A DNA stretch of 34,303 nt from Synechococcus sp. UW140 (GCA_945877115.1 CAMCQR010000022.1:1-34303), one strand, 5' to 3'; counted from the first letter of the stretch, positions 24,739 to 32,999 are shown. A program made the numbers and translations. Notes: a model not told the origin generated them from the sequence alone.

Positions 24739-24773
24739 CAACCTTGCCATCAGGTTGGGCCTGCCGCAGGCCC
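24739..24773. terminator. Paired hairpins at the end of the guanidine operon
   Basis: CAACCT/AGGTTG (24739-24744 with 24752-24757) is followed at once by GGGCCTG/CAGGCCC (24757-24763 with 24767-24773), a 7-base perfect stem with a 3-base loop. They lie just after the ATPase stop and over the last codons of the convergent small gene. No U-tract follows on the plus strand. A role in ending convergent transcripts is plausible but unproven. Confidence 0.4.
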
Positions 24774-24938
24774 TGCGGGACTTTGGGGCTGGATCAGGAG
24801 ATCCGGGGGAATATTCAAGTAAACGGCTTCCTTGAACAGGGCCTGTTTGGCGGCCGCATTGCCTTCGGCCTGGGCGGCGGCGTAGCGGAGCTGCAAAGAG
24901 GCGATCAGGGCGGATCGTCGCGGATCATCGCTGGCCAT
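24750..24938 (-). CDS. Small hypothetical protein downstream of leuS
   Basis: Predicted 62-residue protein from the ATG at 24936-24938, beginning MASDDPRRSALIASLQLRYA and continuing with AAQAEGNAAAKQALFKEAVYLNIPPDLLIQP. It looks like a compact helical protein with an alanine-rich amphipathic stretch and no membrane segment. I do not recognise a family. The start is 7 bases after the leuS stop, so it is probably co-transcribed with leuS. The open frame extends a further 45 bases into leuS, but that start is less likely. Ala and Leu codon use matches the high-GC neighbours rather than the guanidine operon. Confidence 0.6.
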   Translation of the reverse strand: MASDDPRRSALIASLQLRYAAAQAEGNAAAKQALFKEAVYLNIPPDLLIQPQSPAGPAAGPT

Positions 24939-24945
24939 GGAGGGT

Positions 24946-27603
24946 TCAGGGCACCAGATTGACGAGTTTGCCTGGAACCACAATCACCCGCCGCGGCGGT
25001 TGGCCCTCCAACCATTTCTGGGCGATGTCGCTGGCGAGGGCCAGCCGTTCGAGGGTGGCGCTGTCGGCGTCGGCTGGCACATCCAACGAACCGCGCACCT
25101 TGCCCTTGACCTGGATCACCAGGGGGATCGTGTCCCGCACCAGCGCCGTGGGATCGGCCTCGGGCCAGCGCTGCCGGTGGATGCTGCCACCGCCATCGCT
25201 ATCGCCACCGCCATCCCCGTCGGCCCCGAGCTTCTGCCACAGCTCCTCGGCGAGGTGGGGCGCGAAGGGGGCCAACAGCAGCAGCAAACTGCGCAGGGCC
25301 TCCTGGGCCACCGCTGGGCTGGCCGCCTCGATCAAGCCGGCCATGGCATTCGAGAGTTTCATCAACTCCGAGATGGCCGTATTGAACTGCAGGTTGCCCT
25401 CCAAGTCGGCTTGCACGGCCGTAATCGCCATATGCACCGCCCGGCGCAGCTCCCGATCGGCCTCAGAGGCGGCAGGGGCTTGCACGGCGAGGGGCGCCAG
25501 GGTCAGCCCCCGCTGCACGCAGCTCTCAACCAACCTCCAGAGGCGTTGCAAAAAGCGAAACTGGCCTTCCACATCGGCATCGTCCCATTCCAGATCCTTT
25601 TCGGGCGGCGCCTTGAACAGGATGAACATGCGGGCCGTATCGGCGCCGTAGGTATCGATCACCCGGGCCGGATCGACGCCGTTGTATTTCGACTTGGACA
25701 TCTTGTCGTAGCTCACCTCCAACAACTCACCGCTTAGGGGATCCCGGGGATCGTTGGGGTCGCTGACATCGGCCGGGGCCACGTAGCGGCCGCTGTGGGG
25801 ATTGCGGTAGGTGATGCCTTGCACCATCCCCTGGGTGAGCAGGCGCTCAAAGGGTTCGCCGAATCCCAGCAATCCCCGATCCCGCAACACCTTGGTGAAG
25901 AAACGCGAATACAGCAAATGCAGAATGGCGTGCTCAATGCCGCCGACGTATTGATCCACCGGCAACCACTGGTCCACCGCCGCCCGCCGGAAGGGCAACG
26001 TGGTGCAGTGGGGATCGCTATAGCGCAGGTAATACCAGGACGAGCACATGAAGGTATCCATGGTGTCGGTCTCACGCCGGGCGGGACCCTGGCAGCTGGG
26101 GCAAGGCACGTTCACCCAGTCCTCCAGTTGGGCCAGGGGCGAGGCCCCCTTGCCACTGATGGCCCCATCCCGGGGCAACTGCACCGGCAACTGGTCTGCG
26201 GGCACCGGCACCACGCCGCAACGGGGGCAATGCACCACCGGAATCGGGCATCCCCAGTAGCGCTGCCTGGAAATCAACCAATCCCGCAGGCGGTACTGGC
26301 GGCGTGCCTGGCCCCAGCCCTCCGCCGTGGCGGCGGCCGTGATCGCCTGGCGGGCCGCCACCGAGGTGAGGCCGTTGAACCGATCCGAAGCGATCAGCAG
26401 CCCAGCCTCGGTCCAGGCTTCACCCAGGTAGGCCTCGGCATTGGAGCCCTCCGGGATGATCACCTGGCGCACGGGCAGCTCATGGCGGCGGGCGAACAGG
26501 AAGTCCCGTTGGTCATGGGCCGGAACCCCCATCACGGCGCCGGTGCCGTAGTCGGCCAGCACGTAATCCGCGATCCAGAGGGGAATCGGGGCGCCGCTGG
26601 CGGGGTTGATGACGGAACTTCCCAGGGGCACACCCCGTTTGGGCCGGTCGTCGGCGGTGCGGTCCTGCTCGCTCTGGCCGCTGACCAAATCGCAGAAGGC
26701 GGCCACCGCCAGGGCCTGCTGGGGGCTGGTGAGGCTCTCAACGCGGGGATGGTCGGGGGCCAGCACTAAATAGGTGGCTCCGTAGATGGTGTCCGCCCGG
26801 GTGGTGAAGACGCTGATGGGCTCCGCCGTTGCGGTACCGTCCGGCCCCACCACGCTGAAACGCAATTCAGCCCCTTCGGAGCGGCCGATCCAGTTGGCTT
26901 GCATGGTGCGCACCCGCTCCGGCCAGCCCGTCAGGGTGGGGAGGTCATCGACCAGGGCATCGGCATAGGCGGTGATCCGCAGGAACCACTGGCGCAACAA
27001 CCGTTTTTCCACCTTCGCACCGGAGCGCCAGGACCGCCCGTCCCCATCCACCTGTTCGTTGGCCAGCACGGTCTGGTCGATCGGATCCCAGTTGACCCTG
27101 GCCTCTTTCTGGTAAGCCAATCCGGCATCCAGGAACTGGAGGAACAGCCACTGGGTCCAGCGGTAGTAGTCGGGATGGCAGGTGGCGATCTCCCGCTTCC
27201 AGTCGATGGAAAGGCCAAGCCGTTGCAGCTGGCCCCGCATCTGCTCGATATTCTGCTCGGTCCAGTCCGCCGGATTCACGCCCCTTTCAATGGCGGCATT
27301 TTCCGCCGGCAATCCGAAGGCATCCCAGCCCATTGGGTGCAGGACGCGGCGGCCCCGCATGCGCTGCACGCGGGCATAGACATCCGTGATCACGTAGTTG
27401 CGCACATGGCCCATGTGCAGGCTCCCCGAGGGGTAGGGGAACATCGAGAGGGCATAGCAGGGTTCGCCCTCGCCCTCCTCCGGGGTGACGTCCAGATCCA
27501 GCTCACGCCAGCGCCGTTGCCAGCTCTCTTCGATCGCCTGGGGGAGGTAGCGAGAAGGGTCGCTCAAGGGGCTGGGCCAGCATGTCCAAGGCGATGGTGC
27601 CAC
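24946..27603 (-). CDS. leuS: Leucyl-tRNA synthetase
   Basis: Charges tRNA-Leu with leucine, class I. The product is 885 residues from GTG at 27603. A TTG at 27567 (giving [15 protein letters not shown] after Met) is an alternative, because the first 12 residues are unlike the family. HMGH is at about 63-66 in [14 protein letters not shown], and KMSKS is at about 634-638 in [11 protein letters not shown]. The zinc/CP1 region has [16 protein letters not shown], and the editing domain contains [19 protein letters not shown]. The [12 protein letters not shown] and [13 protein letters not shown] blocks complete a full-length enzyme. A small gene follows 7 bases after it. The gene upstream on this strand is hfq, 42 bases away. 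Confidence 0.96.
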   Translation of the reverse strand: MAPSPWTCWPSPLSDPSRYLPQAIEESWQRRWRELDLDVTPEEGEGEPCYALSMFPYPSGSLHMGHVRNYVITDVYARVQRMRGRRVLHPMGWDAFGLPAENAAIERGVNPADWTEQNIEQMRGQLQRLGLSIDWKREIATCHPDYYRWTQWLFLQFLDAGLAYQKEARVNWDPIDQTVLANEQVDGDGRSWRSGAKVEKRLLRQWFLRITAYADALVDDLPTLTGWPERVRTMQANWIGRSEGAELRFSVVGPDGTATAEPISVFTTRADTIYGATYLVLAPDHPRVESLTSPQQALAVAAFCDLVSGQSEQDRTADDRPKRGVPLGSSVINPASGAPIPLWIADYVLADYGTGAVMGVPAHDQRDFLFARRHELPVRQVIIPEGSNAEAYLGEAWTEAGLLIASDRFNGLTSVAARQAITAAATAEGWGQARRQYRLRDWLISRQRYWGCPIPVVHCPRCGVVPVPADQLPVQLPRDGAISGKGASPLAQLEDWVNVPCPSCQGPARRETDTMDTFMCSSWYYLRYSDPHCTTLPFRRAAVDQWLPVDQYVGGIEHAILHLLYSRFFTKVLRDRGLLGFGEPFERLLTQGMVQGITYRNPHSGRYVAPADVSDPNDPRDPLSGELLEVSYDKMSKSKYNGVDPARVIDTYGADTARMFILFKAPPEKDLEWDDADVEGQFRFLQRLWRLVESCVQRGLTLAPLAVQAPAASEADRELRRAVHMAITAVQADLEGNLQFNTAISELMKLSNAMAGLIEAASPAVAQEALRSLLLLLAPFAPHLAEELWQKLGADGDGGGDSDGGGSIHRQRWPEADPTALVRDTIPLVIQVKGKVRGSLDVPADADSATLERLALASDIAQKWLEGQPPRRVIVVPGKLVNLVP

Positions 27604-27645
27604 AACCCCCTCACCAGCCGCCGCAACGGGGAGGGATGGCCAGGC

Positions 27646-27885
27646 TCAGCGCAGGCTGCGCACCAGCACCACCGATTCGCGGTTGATCAGCAGCAGGGAC
27701 TCCCCCATCGGTTCCCGCAGGGCCAGATAGTGGTTGTCCTGCCAGGCCAGGACACCCTCCAGGGATTGGCCGCTGCTGATCTCGATCTGCACCAGTTTGC
27801 GGTTGCGGATCAGTTCCTGGAAATGGCGAATACTCGGCAGGGAGGTGTCGAGTCGCGGATGTTTGGCCTCAAAGGCTTGCTGCAT
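27646..27885 (-). CDS. hfq: Cyanobacterial Hfq, Sm-like RNA-binding protein
   Basis: Short Sm-fold protein of 79 residues. The pattern fits the divergent cyanobacterial Hfq: SLPSIRHFQELIRNRKLVQI (helix 1 and strand 1), SGQSLEGVLAWQDNHYLAL (Sm1-like; EGxLxWQD is typical) and ESLLLINRESVVLVRSLR (Sm2, lacking the YKHA of enterobacterial Hfq). In Synechocystis this protein supports phototaxis by binding the pilus ATPase PilB1 and has weak RNA binding. Divergence from dapF with about 19 bases between start codons matches my memory of the Synechocystis neighbourhood (hfq beside dapF). The ATG at 27883-27885 is the start; a 10-base palindrome precedes it. Confidence 0.85.
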   Translation of the reverse strand: MQQAFEAKHPRLDTSLPSIRHFQELIRNRKLVQIEISSGQSLEGVLAWQDNHYLALREPMGESLLLINRESVVLVRSLR

Positions 27886-27890
27886 AGGAT

Positions 27891-27900
27891 TAGGGCCCTA
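27891..27900. promoter_or_regulatory. Palindrome between divergent hfq and dapF starts
   Basis: TAGGGCCCTA is a perfect 10-base palindrome centred in the 19-base gap between the hfq ATG and the dapF GTG. On either strand its AGGG stands upstream of a start codon, about 9 bases for dapF and a little farther for hfq, and could serve as a ribosome site. An operator role is also possible. Confidence 0.35.
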
Positions 27901-27904
27901 TCGC

Positions 27905-29032
27905 GTGAAACCGTTGGTGTCGTCTTCCCATGCTCCCCTGACCGGTTGGCTGGCCCAAGGTTTCAGCAAATACCAGGGTCTGGGCAACGACTTTCTGCTG
28001 ATCGATGCCCGAATGTTAAGCGAGGTCGGCAACTCGGAGCCGAATGCAGAAGCGGTTCGTCAGATCTGCGATCGTCGCTTCGGTGTGGGTGCCGACGGTC
28101 TGATCCTGGCCCTGCCGCCCCGGCAGGGGGGTGAGGTGAGGATGCGCATCTTCAATGCCGATGGCACCGAACCGGAGATGTGCGGCAATGGCATCCGTTG
28201 CCTGGCCCGATTTCTGGCCGACCGGGATGGCGAGGGTCCTGGGCGCCGCTGGTCGATCGAGACCCTGGCGGGAACCATCGTGCCCGAGCTGCAGGGTGAC
28301 GGCAGTGTGCGGGTGGACATGGGGCCGCCCTGCCTCAGCCCCGAAACGATCCCCACCACCCTGGCGGTGGGACCGGCCGGTTTGCCCCAGGGCGATCTGA
28401 TGGTGGCGGGTCAGACCCTGGCCGTGGCCGCCGCCGGCATGGGCAATCCCCATGTGGTGATTCCGGTGGCCGATCTCGATGCCGTTGACCTCGAAGGGCT
28501 GGGGCCCCTGCTGGAGCACCACGGGGCCTTTCCGGCCCGCACCAACGTCCATTTCGTCCAGGTCCTGGCGCCGGACCACCTGCGCATGCGGGTCTGGGAG
28601 CGGGGGGCGGGGCCGACCCTGGCCTGCGGCACCGGCGCCTGCGCCACCCTGGTGGCCTGCCATCGCCTCGGCCTGGCCGACCGCCGGGCCCGCCTCGACT
28701 TGCCCGGTGGCCCATTGGATATTGAGTGGGATGGGGCCAGCGGACCGGTCTTCATGACCGGCCCGGCGCAGGCGGTGTTCCATGGACGCCTCGCCGACCC
28801 AGAGCGGGCCGTCGCAGAGGACTCGCCCCAGGCCGCCGCCATCGACTGCTCCGTGGCCTGTGTCCAGGGCTGTATTCGGCCCGAGGCCTGCCCCAGCTCC
28901 GAGGCCCGGGCCCGGGTGCAACAACTGCTGGACATGCGATCCCTGGATGAGTTGGTGGCGATTGCCACCAACTCCCTAGAGGACCGGCTGATGGGCCGCC
29001 TGCCCCGGGATGGGGGGGGACAGGCGGGTTAA
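27905..29032 (+). CDS. dapF: Diaminopimelate epimerase with cysteine-rich C-terminal extension
   Basis: Interconverts LL- and meso-diaminopimelate for lysine and peptidoglycan synthesis. The catalytic pair is present: C93 in EMCGNGIRC and C241 in ACGTGACAT. Other marks are FSKYQGLGNDFLLID at the start, GMGNPHVV, and LPGGPLDIEW. The start is uncertain: GTG 27905 gives 375 residues, with TTG 27914 or GTG 27917 as options; no ATG precedes the conserved block. The epimerase should end near FHGRLADPE, yet about 75 more residues follow. They carry a cysteine cluster (CSVACVQGCIRPEAC) and a helical part (LDMRSLDELVAIATNSLEDR). This extension is unusual for DapF. The next gene overlaps by 23 bases. 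Confidence 0.92.
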   Translation: MKPLVSSSHAPLTGWLAQGFSKYQGLGNDFLLIDARMLSEVGNSEPNAEAVRQICDRRFGVGADGLILALPPRQGGEVRMRIFNADGTEPEMCGNGIRCLARFLADRDGEGPGRRWSIETLAGTIVPELQGDGSVRVDMGPPCLSPETIPTTLAVGPAGLPQGDLMVAGQTLAVAAAGMGNPHVVIPVADLDAVDLEGLGPLLEHHGAFPARTNVHFVQVLAPDHLRMRVWERGAGPTLACGTGACATLVACHRLGLADRRARLDLPGGPLDIEWDGASGPVFMTGPAQAVFHGRLADPERAVAEDSPQAAAIDCSVACVQGCIRPEACPSSEARARVQQLLDMRSLDELVAIATNSLEDRLMGRLPRDGGGQAG

Positions 29033-30266
29033 GGCCGTGGCCCCCGCAACCGGCGACTTCAACGCAATTACCGGGATCCCATGGGATCTGGCGCACTACC
29101 TGGACACCTGCGCCACCTCGCCCCCGAGCCAGGCAGCCCTAGCGGCCATGGCCGAGGCGGCGCCGCTGGTGTGGGCCAATCCCTCCAGCCTGCATGGCTT
29201 CGGGATGGCGGCGGCCGAAGCCCTGGAGCGCAGCCGCTGCAGCCTGGCCCACCATTTAGGGGCCCAACCCGATGAGGTGGTGTGGTGTTCGGGGGGCACG
29301 GAGGCCATTCAGATGGCCCTGCTGGGCCTGGCGGCTCGCCAGCCGGTGGGGCGCCTGTTGATTTCGGCGGTGGAACATCCGGCCACGGAGGCGGCCGCCG
29401 CCCAGCTGCAGCGCCAGGGCTGGCAGGTAGCTCGGCTGCCGGTGGATCGGACCGGCCTGGTGGATCTGGAGCGGCTGGAGGCGCTGCTGCAGCCGCCGAC
29501 GCGGCTGATGTCCCTGATCTGGGGGCAGAGCGAGGTGGGCAGCCTGCAACCCCTAGAAACAATTGGTGCCCAGTGCCGACGCGCCGGGGTGAGCCTGCAT
29601 GTGGACGCGGTGCAGGTGGTGGGCCATCGCCCCCTTGATTTCGCCTCCCTGCCCGTGGATCTGCTCAGCTGTGCCGCCCACAAACTGCAGGGCCCTCGGG
29701 GCATCGGCGCCCTGCTGGTGCGGCGGGGCCTCGACCTGGCGCCCTTGCTGGGGGGGGCCCAGGAGGCGGGCCGCCGCGGCGGCACCGAGGCGGTGCTGCT
29801 GGCCATCGGCTTTGCCGCGGCCCTGGCCGCAGCCCAGGCCCGCCTGCAGCGCCACGGCGGCCGCGATCCCCTGGCCGACCTGCGTGATGGTTTGTTGAAG
29901 ACCTTGAGGACCTTGCCGGGTCTGCGGCTGAGTGGGCCCCAACCCCATCCAGCCGCGCGACTGCCCCACCACCTCAGCCTGCTGGTGAGCACGGCGGCCG
30001 GCCGGCCCCTGGCGGGTCGGGCCCTGGTGCGGGCCCTCTGGCGCCAGGGCTACGCCGTCAGCAGCGGTTCGGCCTGCAGTGCCGCCAAGGGCGGGGCCAC
30101 CAAGGGCGGGGCCGCCAGCCCGATCCTGCTGGCCATGGGCTACGGGGCCGAGGAAGCCGCCAGCGGCCTGCGCCTCAGCCTGGGGCCCTGGCACCGGGCC
30201 GCCGACCTGGAGGCGCTGCCGGAGGCCCTGGAGCGGGCCCGGCAGGAGGTGGCCGCTGCCGGCTGA
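29010..30266 (+). CDS. Cysteine desulfurase (NifS/IscS-like)
   Basis: PLP enzyme that removes sulfur from cysteine for Fe-S cluster or other sulfur transfer. The product is 418 residues from the ATG at 29010, overlapping dapF; GTG 29037 is an alternative. It shows YLDTCATSPPS, the active-site loop WANPSSLHGFG, SGGTEAIQMALLG, SAVEHPATEAA with the cofactor-stacking histidine, and HVDAVQVVGH. The PLP lysine is K225 in CAAHKLQGPRG, and the catalytic cysteine is C356 in SSGSACSAA. All needed residues are present. The loop after the cysteine is lengthened by a 15-base tandem duplication. Whether it is IscS-, NifS- or SufS-like in role is not decided by sequence alone. Confidence 0.92.
   Translation: MGGDRRVKAVAPATGDFNAITGIPWDLAHYLDTCATSPPSQAALAAMAEAAPLVWANPSSLHGFGMAAAEALERSRCSLAHHLGAQPDEVVWCSGGTEAIQMALLGLAARQPVGRLLISAVEHPATEAAAAQLQRQGWQVARLPVDRTGLVDLERLEALLQPPTRLMSLIWGQSEVGSLQPLETIGAQCRRAGVSLHVDAVQVVGHRPLDFASLPVDLLSCAAHKLQGPRGIGALLVRRGLDLAPLLGGAQEAGRRGGTEAVLLAIGFAAALAAAQARLQRHGGRDPLADLRDGLLKTLRTLPGLRLSGPQPHPAARLPHHLSLLVSTAAGRPLAGRALVRALWRQGYAVSSGSACSAAKGGATKGGAASPILLAMGYGAEEAASGLRLSLGPWHRAADLEALPEALERARQEVAAAG
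30081..30110 (+). repeat. 15-base tandem duplication in the cysteine desulfurase loop
   Basis: GCCGCCAAGGGCGGG (30081-30095) is followed by GCCACCAAGGGCGGG (30096-30110), one mismatch. It is in frame and encodes AAKGG-ATKGG right after the catalytic cysteine (C356), where relatives have a shorter loop such as CSSGSLEPSP. Confidence 0.8.
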
Positions 30267-30312
30267 AGCCCATCGGGAGGCCGCTAGGGTCCGATTCTGA
30301 TCGGCTGTGCCC

Positions 30313-31017
30313 ATGCTGCCCCCGGATTTGCGTTCGGCCGAGGCCGAGACCCTCATGGCCGTGCGCTCGGCCCTGGCCGCCGAACCCCGCGGTCGCTGGA
30401 CGGTGGAATGGCGTTTTGAAGGCCTGCGGCTGCTGGCGCCGGCACTGCGGCTGGCGGGGGATCTGCTGACGGAGGCGGGCCAGGGGGGGCGCCTGCTGTT
30501 CGCAGACGAGGGCGCTGCGGCCCTGGCCCGACGCGATTCCGAAATCCTCGCCCCCCGGATCGCCAGTTTTGGCGATGAAAGGCGGCGCCAAGGCGAGGGC
30601 GGTGGCGAGGGCGGTGGCGAGGGTCTGCTGGTACTGGTGGCCCCCAGCCAGGCGGAATACGACCTGGTGGAAGCCCTGTGCGGGGCGCACCGCGGCGCGG
30701 TCGTGCTGATCAATCCGAACCTGGAGGATGCGGCGGTGGGCATCGGCAGCGTGGCGCGTCAACGCCGCAAAGGCTTTCTGGCCACCTGGCAGGCGGCCTA
30801 TGCCTTGCTGCCCGACTCCGAATCGACCCTGCGCCGCGCCCATCCGGGCGAGTGGGAGCTCTACCGCCTCGACCCGGACGGCTACCGCTGGGTGCGCAGT
30901 TTCGAGCGGCGGCCCGATGGCGAAAGCCGCGCCGAGGCCCTGGCCGGCGAGGGCGGCGTGGGACTGGGGGGCCAGTTGCGGGGCCTCAATGATCTGCTGG
31001 AGGGATTGCAGCGTTGA
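30313..31017 (+). CDS. DUF1995 family protein
   Basis: Soluble protein of 234 residues from the ATG at 30313; GTG 30307 would add two. It matches what I recognise as DUF1995, found in cyanobacteria and chloroplasts: LPPDLRSAEAETLMAVRSAL with VEWRFEGLRLL at the start, VLVAPSQAEYDLVEALC in the middle, VVLINPNLED, and YRLDPDGYRWV near the end. The fold is thought to be Rossmann-like, but no activity is established. A 12-base repeat (30592-30624) gives a GEGGGEGGGEG linker between the two halves. The gene follows the desulfurase by 46 bases and precedes the DUF4330 gene by 55. Confidence 0.82.
   Translation: MLPPDLRSAEAETLMAVRSALAAEPRGRWTVEWRFEGLRLLAPALRLAGDLLTEAGQGGRLLFADEGAAALARRDSEILAPRIASFGDERRRQGEGGGEGGGEGLLVLVAPSQAEYDLVEALCGAHRGAVVLINPNLEDAAVGIGSVARQRRKGFLATWQAAYALLPDSESTLRRAHPGEWELYRLDPDGYRWVRSFERRPDGESRAEALAGEGGVGLGGQLRGLNDLLEGLQR
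30592..30624 (+). repeat. 12-base repeat encoding a Gly/Glu linker
   Basis: GGCGAGGGCGGT occurs at 30592-30603 and 30604-30615, followed by a partial third copy GGCGAGGGT (30616-30624). In frame it encodes GEGG units in the DUF1995 protein, a likely flexible linker. Confidence 0.75.
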
Positions 31018-31072
31018 GGGGGCTGGTGGGGTGGGGCCAAGCTGACTACACTTCGCCCACCTTCTTTTGCCC

Positions 31073-31597
31073 ATGGCCAGCGAACTCCCGTCCAACCGCT
31101 CCTGGAGCCTGGTAGATCTGGCGGCTGGCGCTGCCGTCCTGCTGGCTGCAGTTGGGGTGCTCTGGAGTCCGAAGCTCAGTGGCGCCGTCGATCGCGCCAC
31201 GGGGGCCCTGCAACCCGTCACGGTTTCGGTGGATGTGCGTGGGGTGCCTTCCGCCAATGCGGCGAACCTGGTGCGTCAAGCCGAACAGGAAGGCAAGGTG
31301 GCGATTGTGATTCGCAACTCCCCCCACGGCACGGTCAAGATCAAGCAGGTGCAACCCCTGGAGCGGCGCTTATCAATTCTGACTCCCGACGGCCGTCTGG
31401 TGAGCTCCCCCGATCCCAACCAGAAGACCTTCGGCACCTTCGACGCCCGCTTCATTCTGGAAGCCCAGGGCCGCAAGACCGGCGGCGGGGTGGTGTTCGG
31501 CAACCAGACCATCAAGATTGGTGCCCCCGTCGAGCTGGAAGGAGCGAACTACCGCTTCAACGGCACCGTCACCGATATGAAACTTGGCTCCACCTGA
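31073..31597 (+). CDS. DUF4330 family membrane-anchored protein
   Basis: Protein of 174 residues with one N-terminal membrane segment (LVDLAAGAAVLLAAVGVLW, about 13-31) and a beta-rich remainder facing the periplasm or lumen. The pattern fits the cyanobacterial DUF4330 family: a short cytoplasmic start with SWSLVD, the anchor, WSPKLS, VTVSVDVRGV, VAIVIRNSPHGTVKIKQV, ARFILEAQGRKTGGGVVFGNQTIKIG and ANYRFNGTVTDM. The role is unknown to me. The ATG at 31073 is used; an upstream TTG (31067) would add two residues. It is 5 bases short of the next gene, a D-Ala-D-Ala carboxypeptidase, which suggests an envelope-related transcript. Confidence 0.82.
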   Translation: MASELPSNRSWSLVDLAAGAAVLLAAVGVLWSPKLSGAVDRATGALQPVTVSVDVRGVPSANAANLVRQAEQEGKVAIVIRNSPHGTVKIKQVQPLERRLSILTPDGRLVSSPDPNQKTFGTFDARFILEAQGRKTGGGVVFGNQTIKIGAPVELEGANYRFNGTVTDMKLGST

Positions 31598-31601
31598 TCC
31601 C

Positions 31602-32999
31602 ATGTCCTCCCGCCCCCCCTTCTCGATGCCTGTTGTTTTCTGGCGACGCCCTGGCTGCAGTGCCCGCTTGCTGATGGGTGGGTGGGCTCTAGCGACATTG
31701 GCGGCGCCCATGGCCGCTGCCGCCTATCCGGGACTGCCAGCCCCCACCAGTGTGAGGCGTCAAAGGTTGCCGGTGGCCGCCCTGCCGCCCCTGCCCTCGG
31801 GCCTCACCACCCCTGTGCTGCAAAGCCAGGTGAGCTGCCCGGCCCTGCAGGCGCGCCTGGAATCAATCCTGGCCGGAGAACGGGGGGTGTGGAGCGTGTC
31901 GATGGCCGACCGCAGCGGCCGCCTGCTGGCCGATGTCAACGGCCAGCAGCCCCGCTCGCCGGCCTCCAATCAAAAATTGGTGAGCACGGCCTTCGCCCTC
32001 GATCGCCTCGGCCCGGACTACCGGCTCAATACCCAGATGTGGAGGCTGCCGGACGGCACCTTCCGCATCCTGGGCCAGGGGGATCCGGACCTGGCCGTAC
32101 CCCATCTGCAACGCTTTGCCCGCCTGGCGATGAATTCGGGCGGTGGCCCCGGCATCCCCGGTTCGGTGGTCAAGCTGGAACTGGCTGAAGAACCTGCCCA
32201 GGCCTGGTGGCCCCAGGGCTGGAAAGTGGGTGATCGGGCCTATGCCTATGGCGCCCCGATCACCCGGCTGGCGATCACCAGCAATGCCATCGATGACGCG
32301 GTGAGCAATCCGGCGGCCCGCCTGCGCACCCTGCTGCAGCGCAGTGTGGCCCAGGAGGGCGGTGATGTACGCATCGCCATGGTGTCCCCCCAGTCCCCCT
32401 TGCCCCAAAACGCGGTACTGGTGCACCAGGAGCCCTCCACCTCGATGCTGGGTCTGTTGAGCCTGGCCAACACCGAAAGCCATAACTTCACTGCCGAAGT
32501 GTTGCTGCGCCAGGCGGCTGGTAGCTGGGATGAAGATCGGGCCGCCCGCATCGAAACCGGCTGGTTGATGCAGCAGAACTTGCCGATGCAGGGGGTGACC
32601 ATCTACGACGGCAGTGGCCTGGATCGTTCCAATCGGCTCACCAGCCGCTTCATTACGGCCCTGTTGCTGCGCATGGATAACCATCCCTACGGCCGTTATT
32701 ACCTGGGCTCGATGGCCATCGCCGGCCAGAGGGGCACCCTGCGCAACCTCTACAACGGCACCAGCCTCGATGGCCGCGTCTACGGCAAAACCGGCACCCT
32801 CACCGGGGTGCGGGCGATTTCCGGCCAGCTGTTGACCGCCGATGGCCCCCGCTATTTCAGCGCCATCGCCAATGGTGCCAGCACCCCGAACCAAACGATT
32901 GGTCGAATGCTGCGCCAGGCCCAGGACACCTCCCTCTGCGGCGGCGGCTATGGCGGCCAGGGGTTCTCAAACAGCGGCTACGGCGGCAACACCTACTAA
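31602..32999 (+). CDS. dacB: D-alanyl-D-alanine carboxypeptidase/endopeptidase (PBP4, S13 family)
   Basis: Penicillin-binding protein that trims or cuts peptidoglycan stem peptides in the periplasm. The product is 465 residues from the ATG at 31602, 5 bases after the DUF4330 gene. A signal-like hydrophobic region (GGWALATLAAPMAAAAYP, about 27-44) fits export. The S13 catalytic set is intact: S122-NQK (SxxK) in SPASNQKLVSTAFAL, S293-HN (SxN) in TESHNFTAEVLL, and K396-TG in YGKTGTLTG. Other family features include GDPDLAVPHLQRFA and IYDGSGLDRSNRLTSR. The C-terminus is Gly/Tyr-rich (GGGYGGQG, GYGGNTY). The gene is tail-to-tail with the oxidase gene, at a small duplication. Confidence 0.92.
   Translation: MSSRPPFSMPVVFWRRPGCSARLLMGGWALATLAAPMAAAAYPGLPAPTSVRRQRLPVAALPPLPSGLTTPVLQSQVSCPALQARLESILAGERGVWSVSMADRSGRLLADVNGQQPRSPASNQKLVSTAFALDRLGPDYRLNTQMWRLPDGTFRILGQGDPDLAVPHLQRFARLAMNSGGGPGIPGSVVKLELAEEPAQAWWPQGWKVGDRAYAYGAPITRLAITSNAIDDAVSNPAARLRTLLQRSVAQEGGDVRIAMVSPQSPLPQNAVLVHQEPSTSMLGLLSLANTESHNFTAEVLLRQAAGSWDEDRAARIETGWLMQQNLPMQGVTIYDGSGLDRSNRLTSRFITALLLRMDNHPYGRYYLGSMAIAGQRGTLRNLYNGTSLDGRVYGKTGTLTGVRAISGQLLTADGPRYFSAIANGASTPNQTIGRMLRQAQDTSLCGGGYGGQGFSNSGYGGNTY

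Noticed and set aside
28780-29032. Frameshift or missed stop at the end of dapF
   Set aside because: The extension keeps high-GC codon bias and a coherent conserved-looking pattern in the same frame, so it is treated as a real tail rather than an error.
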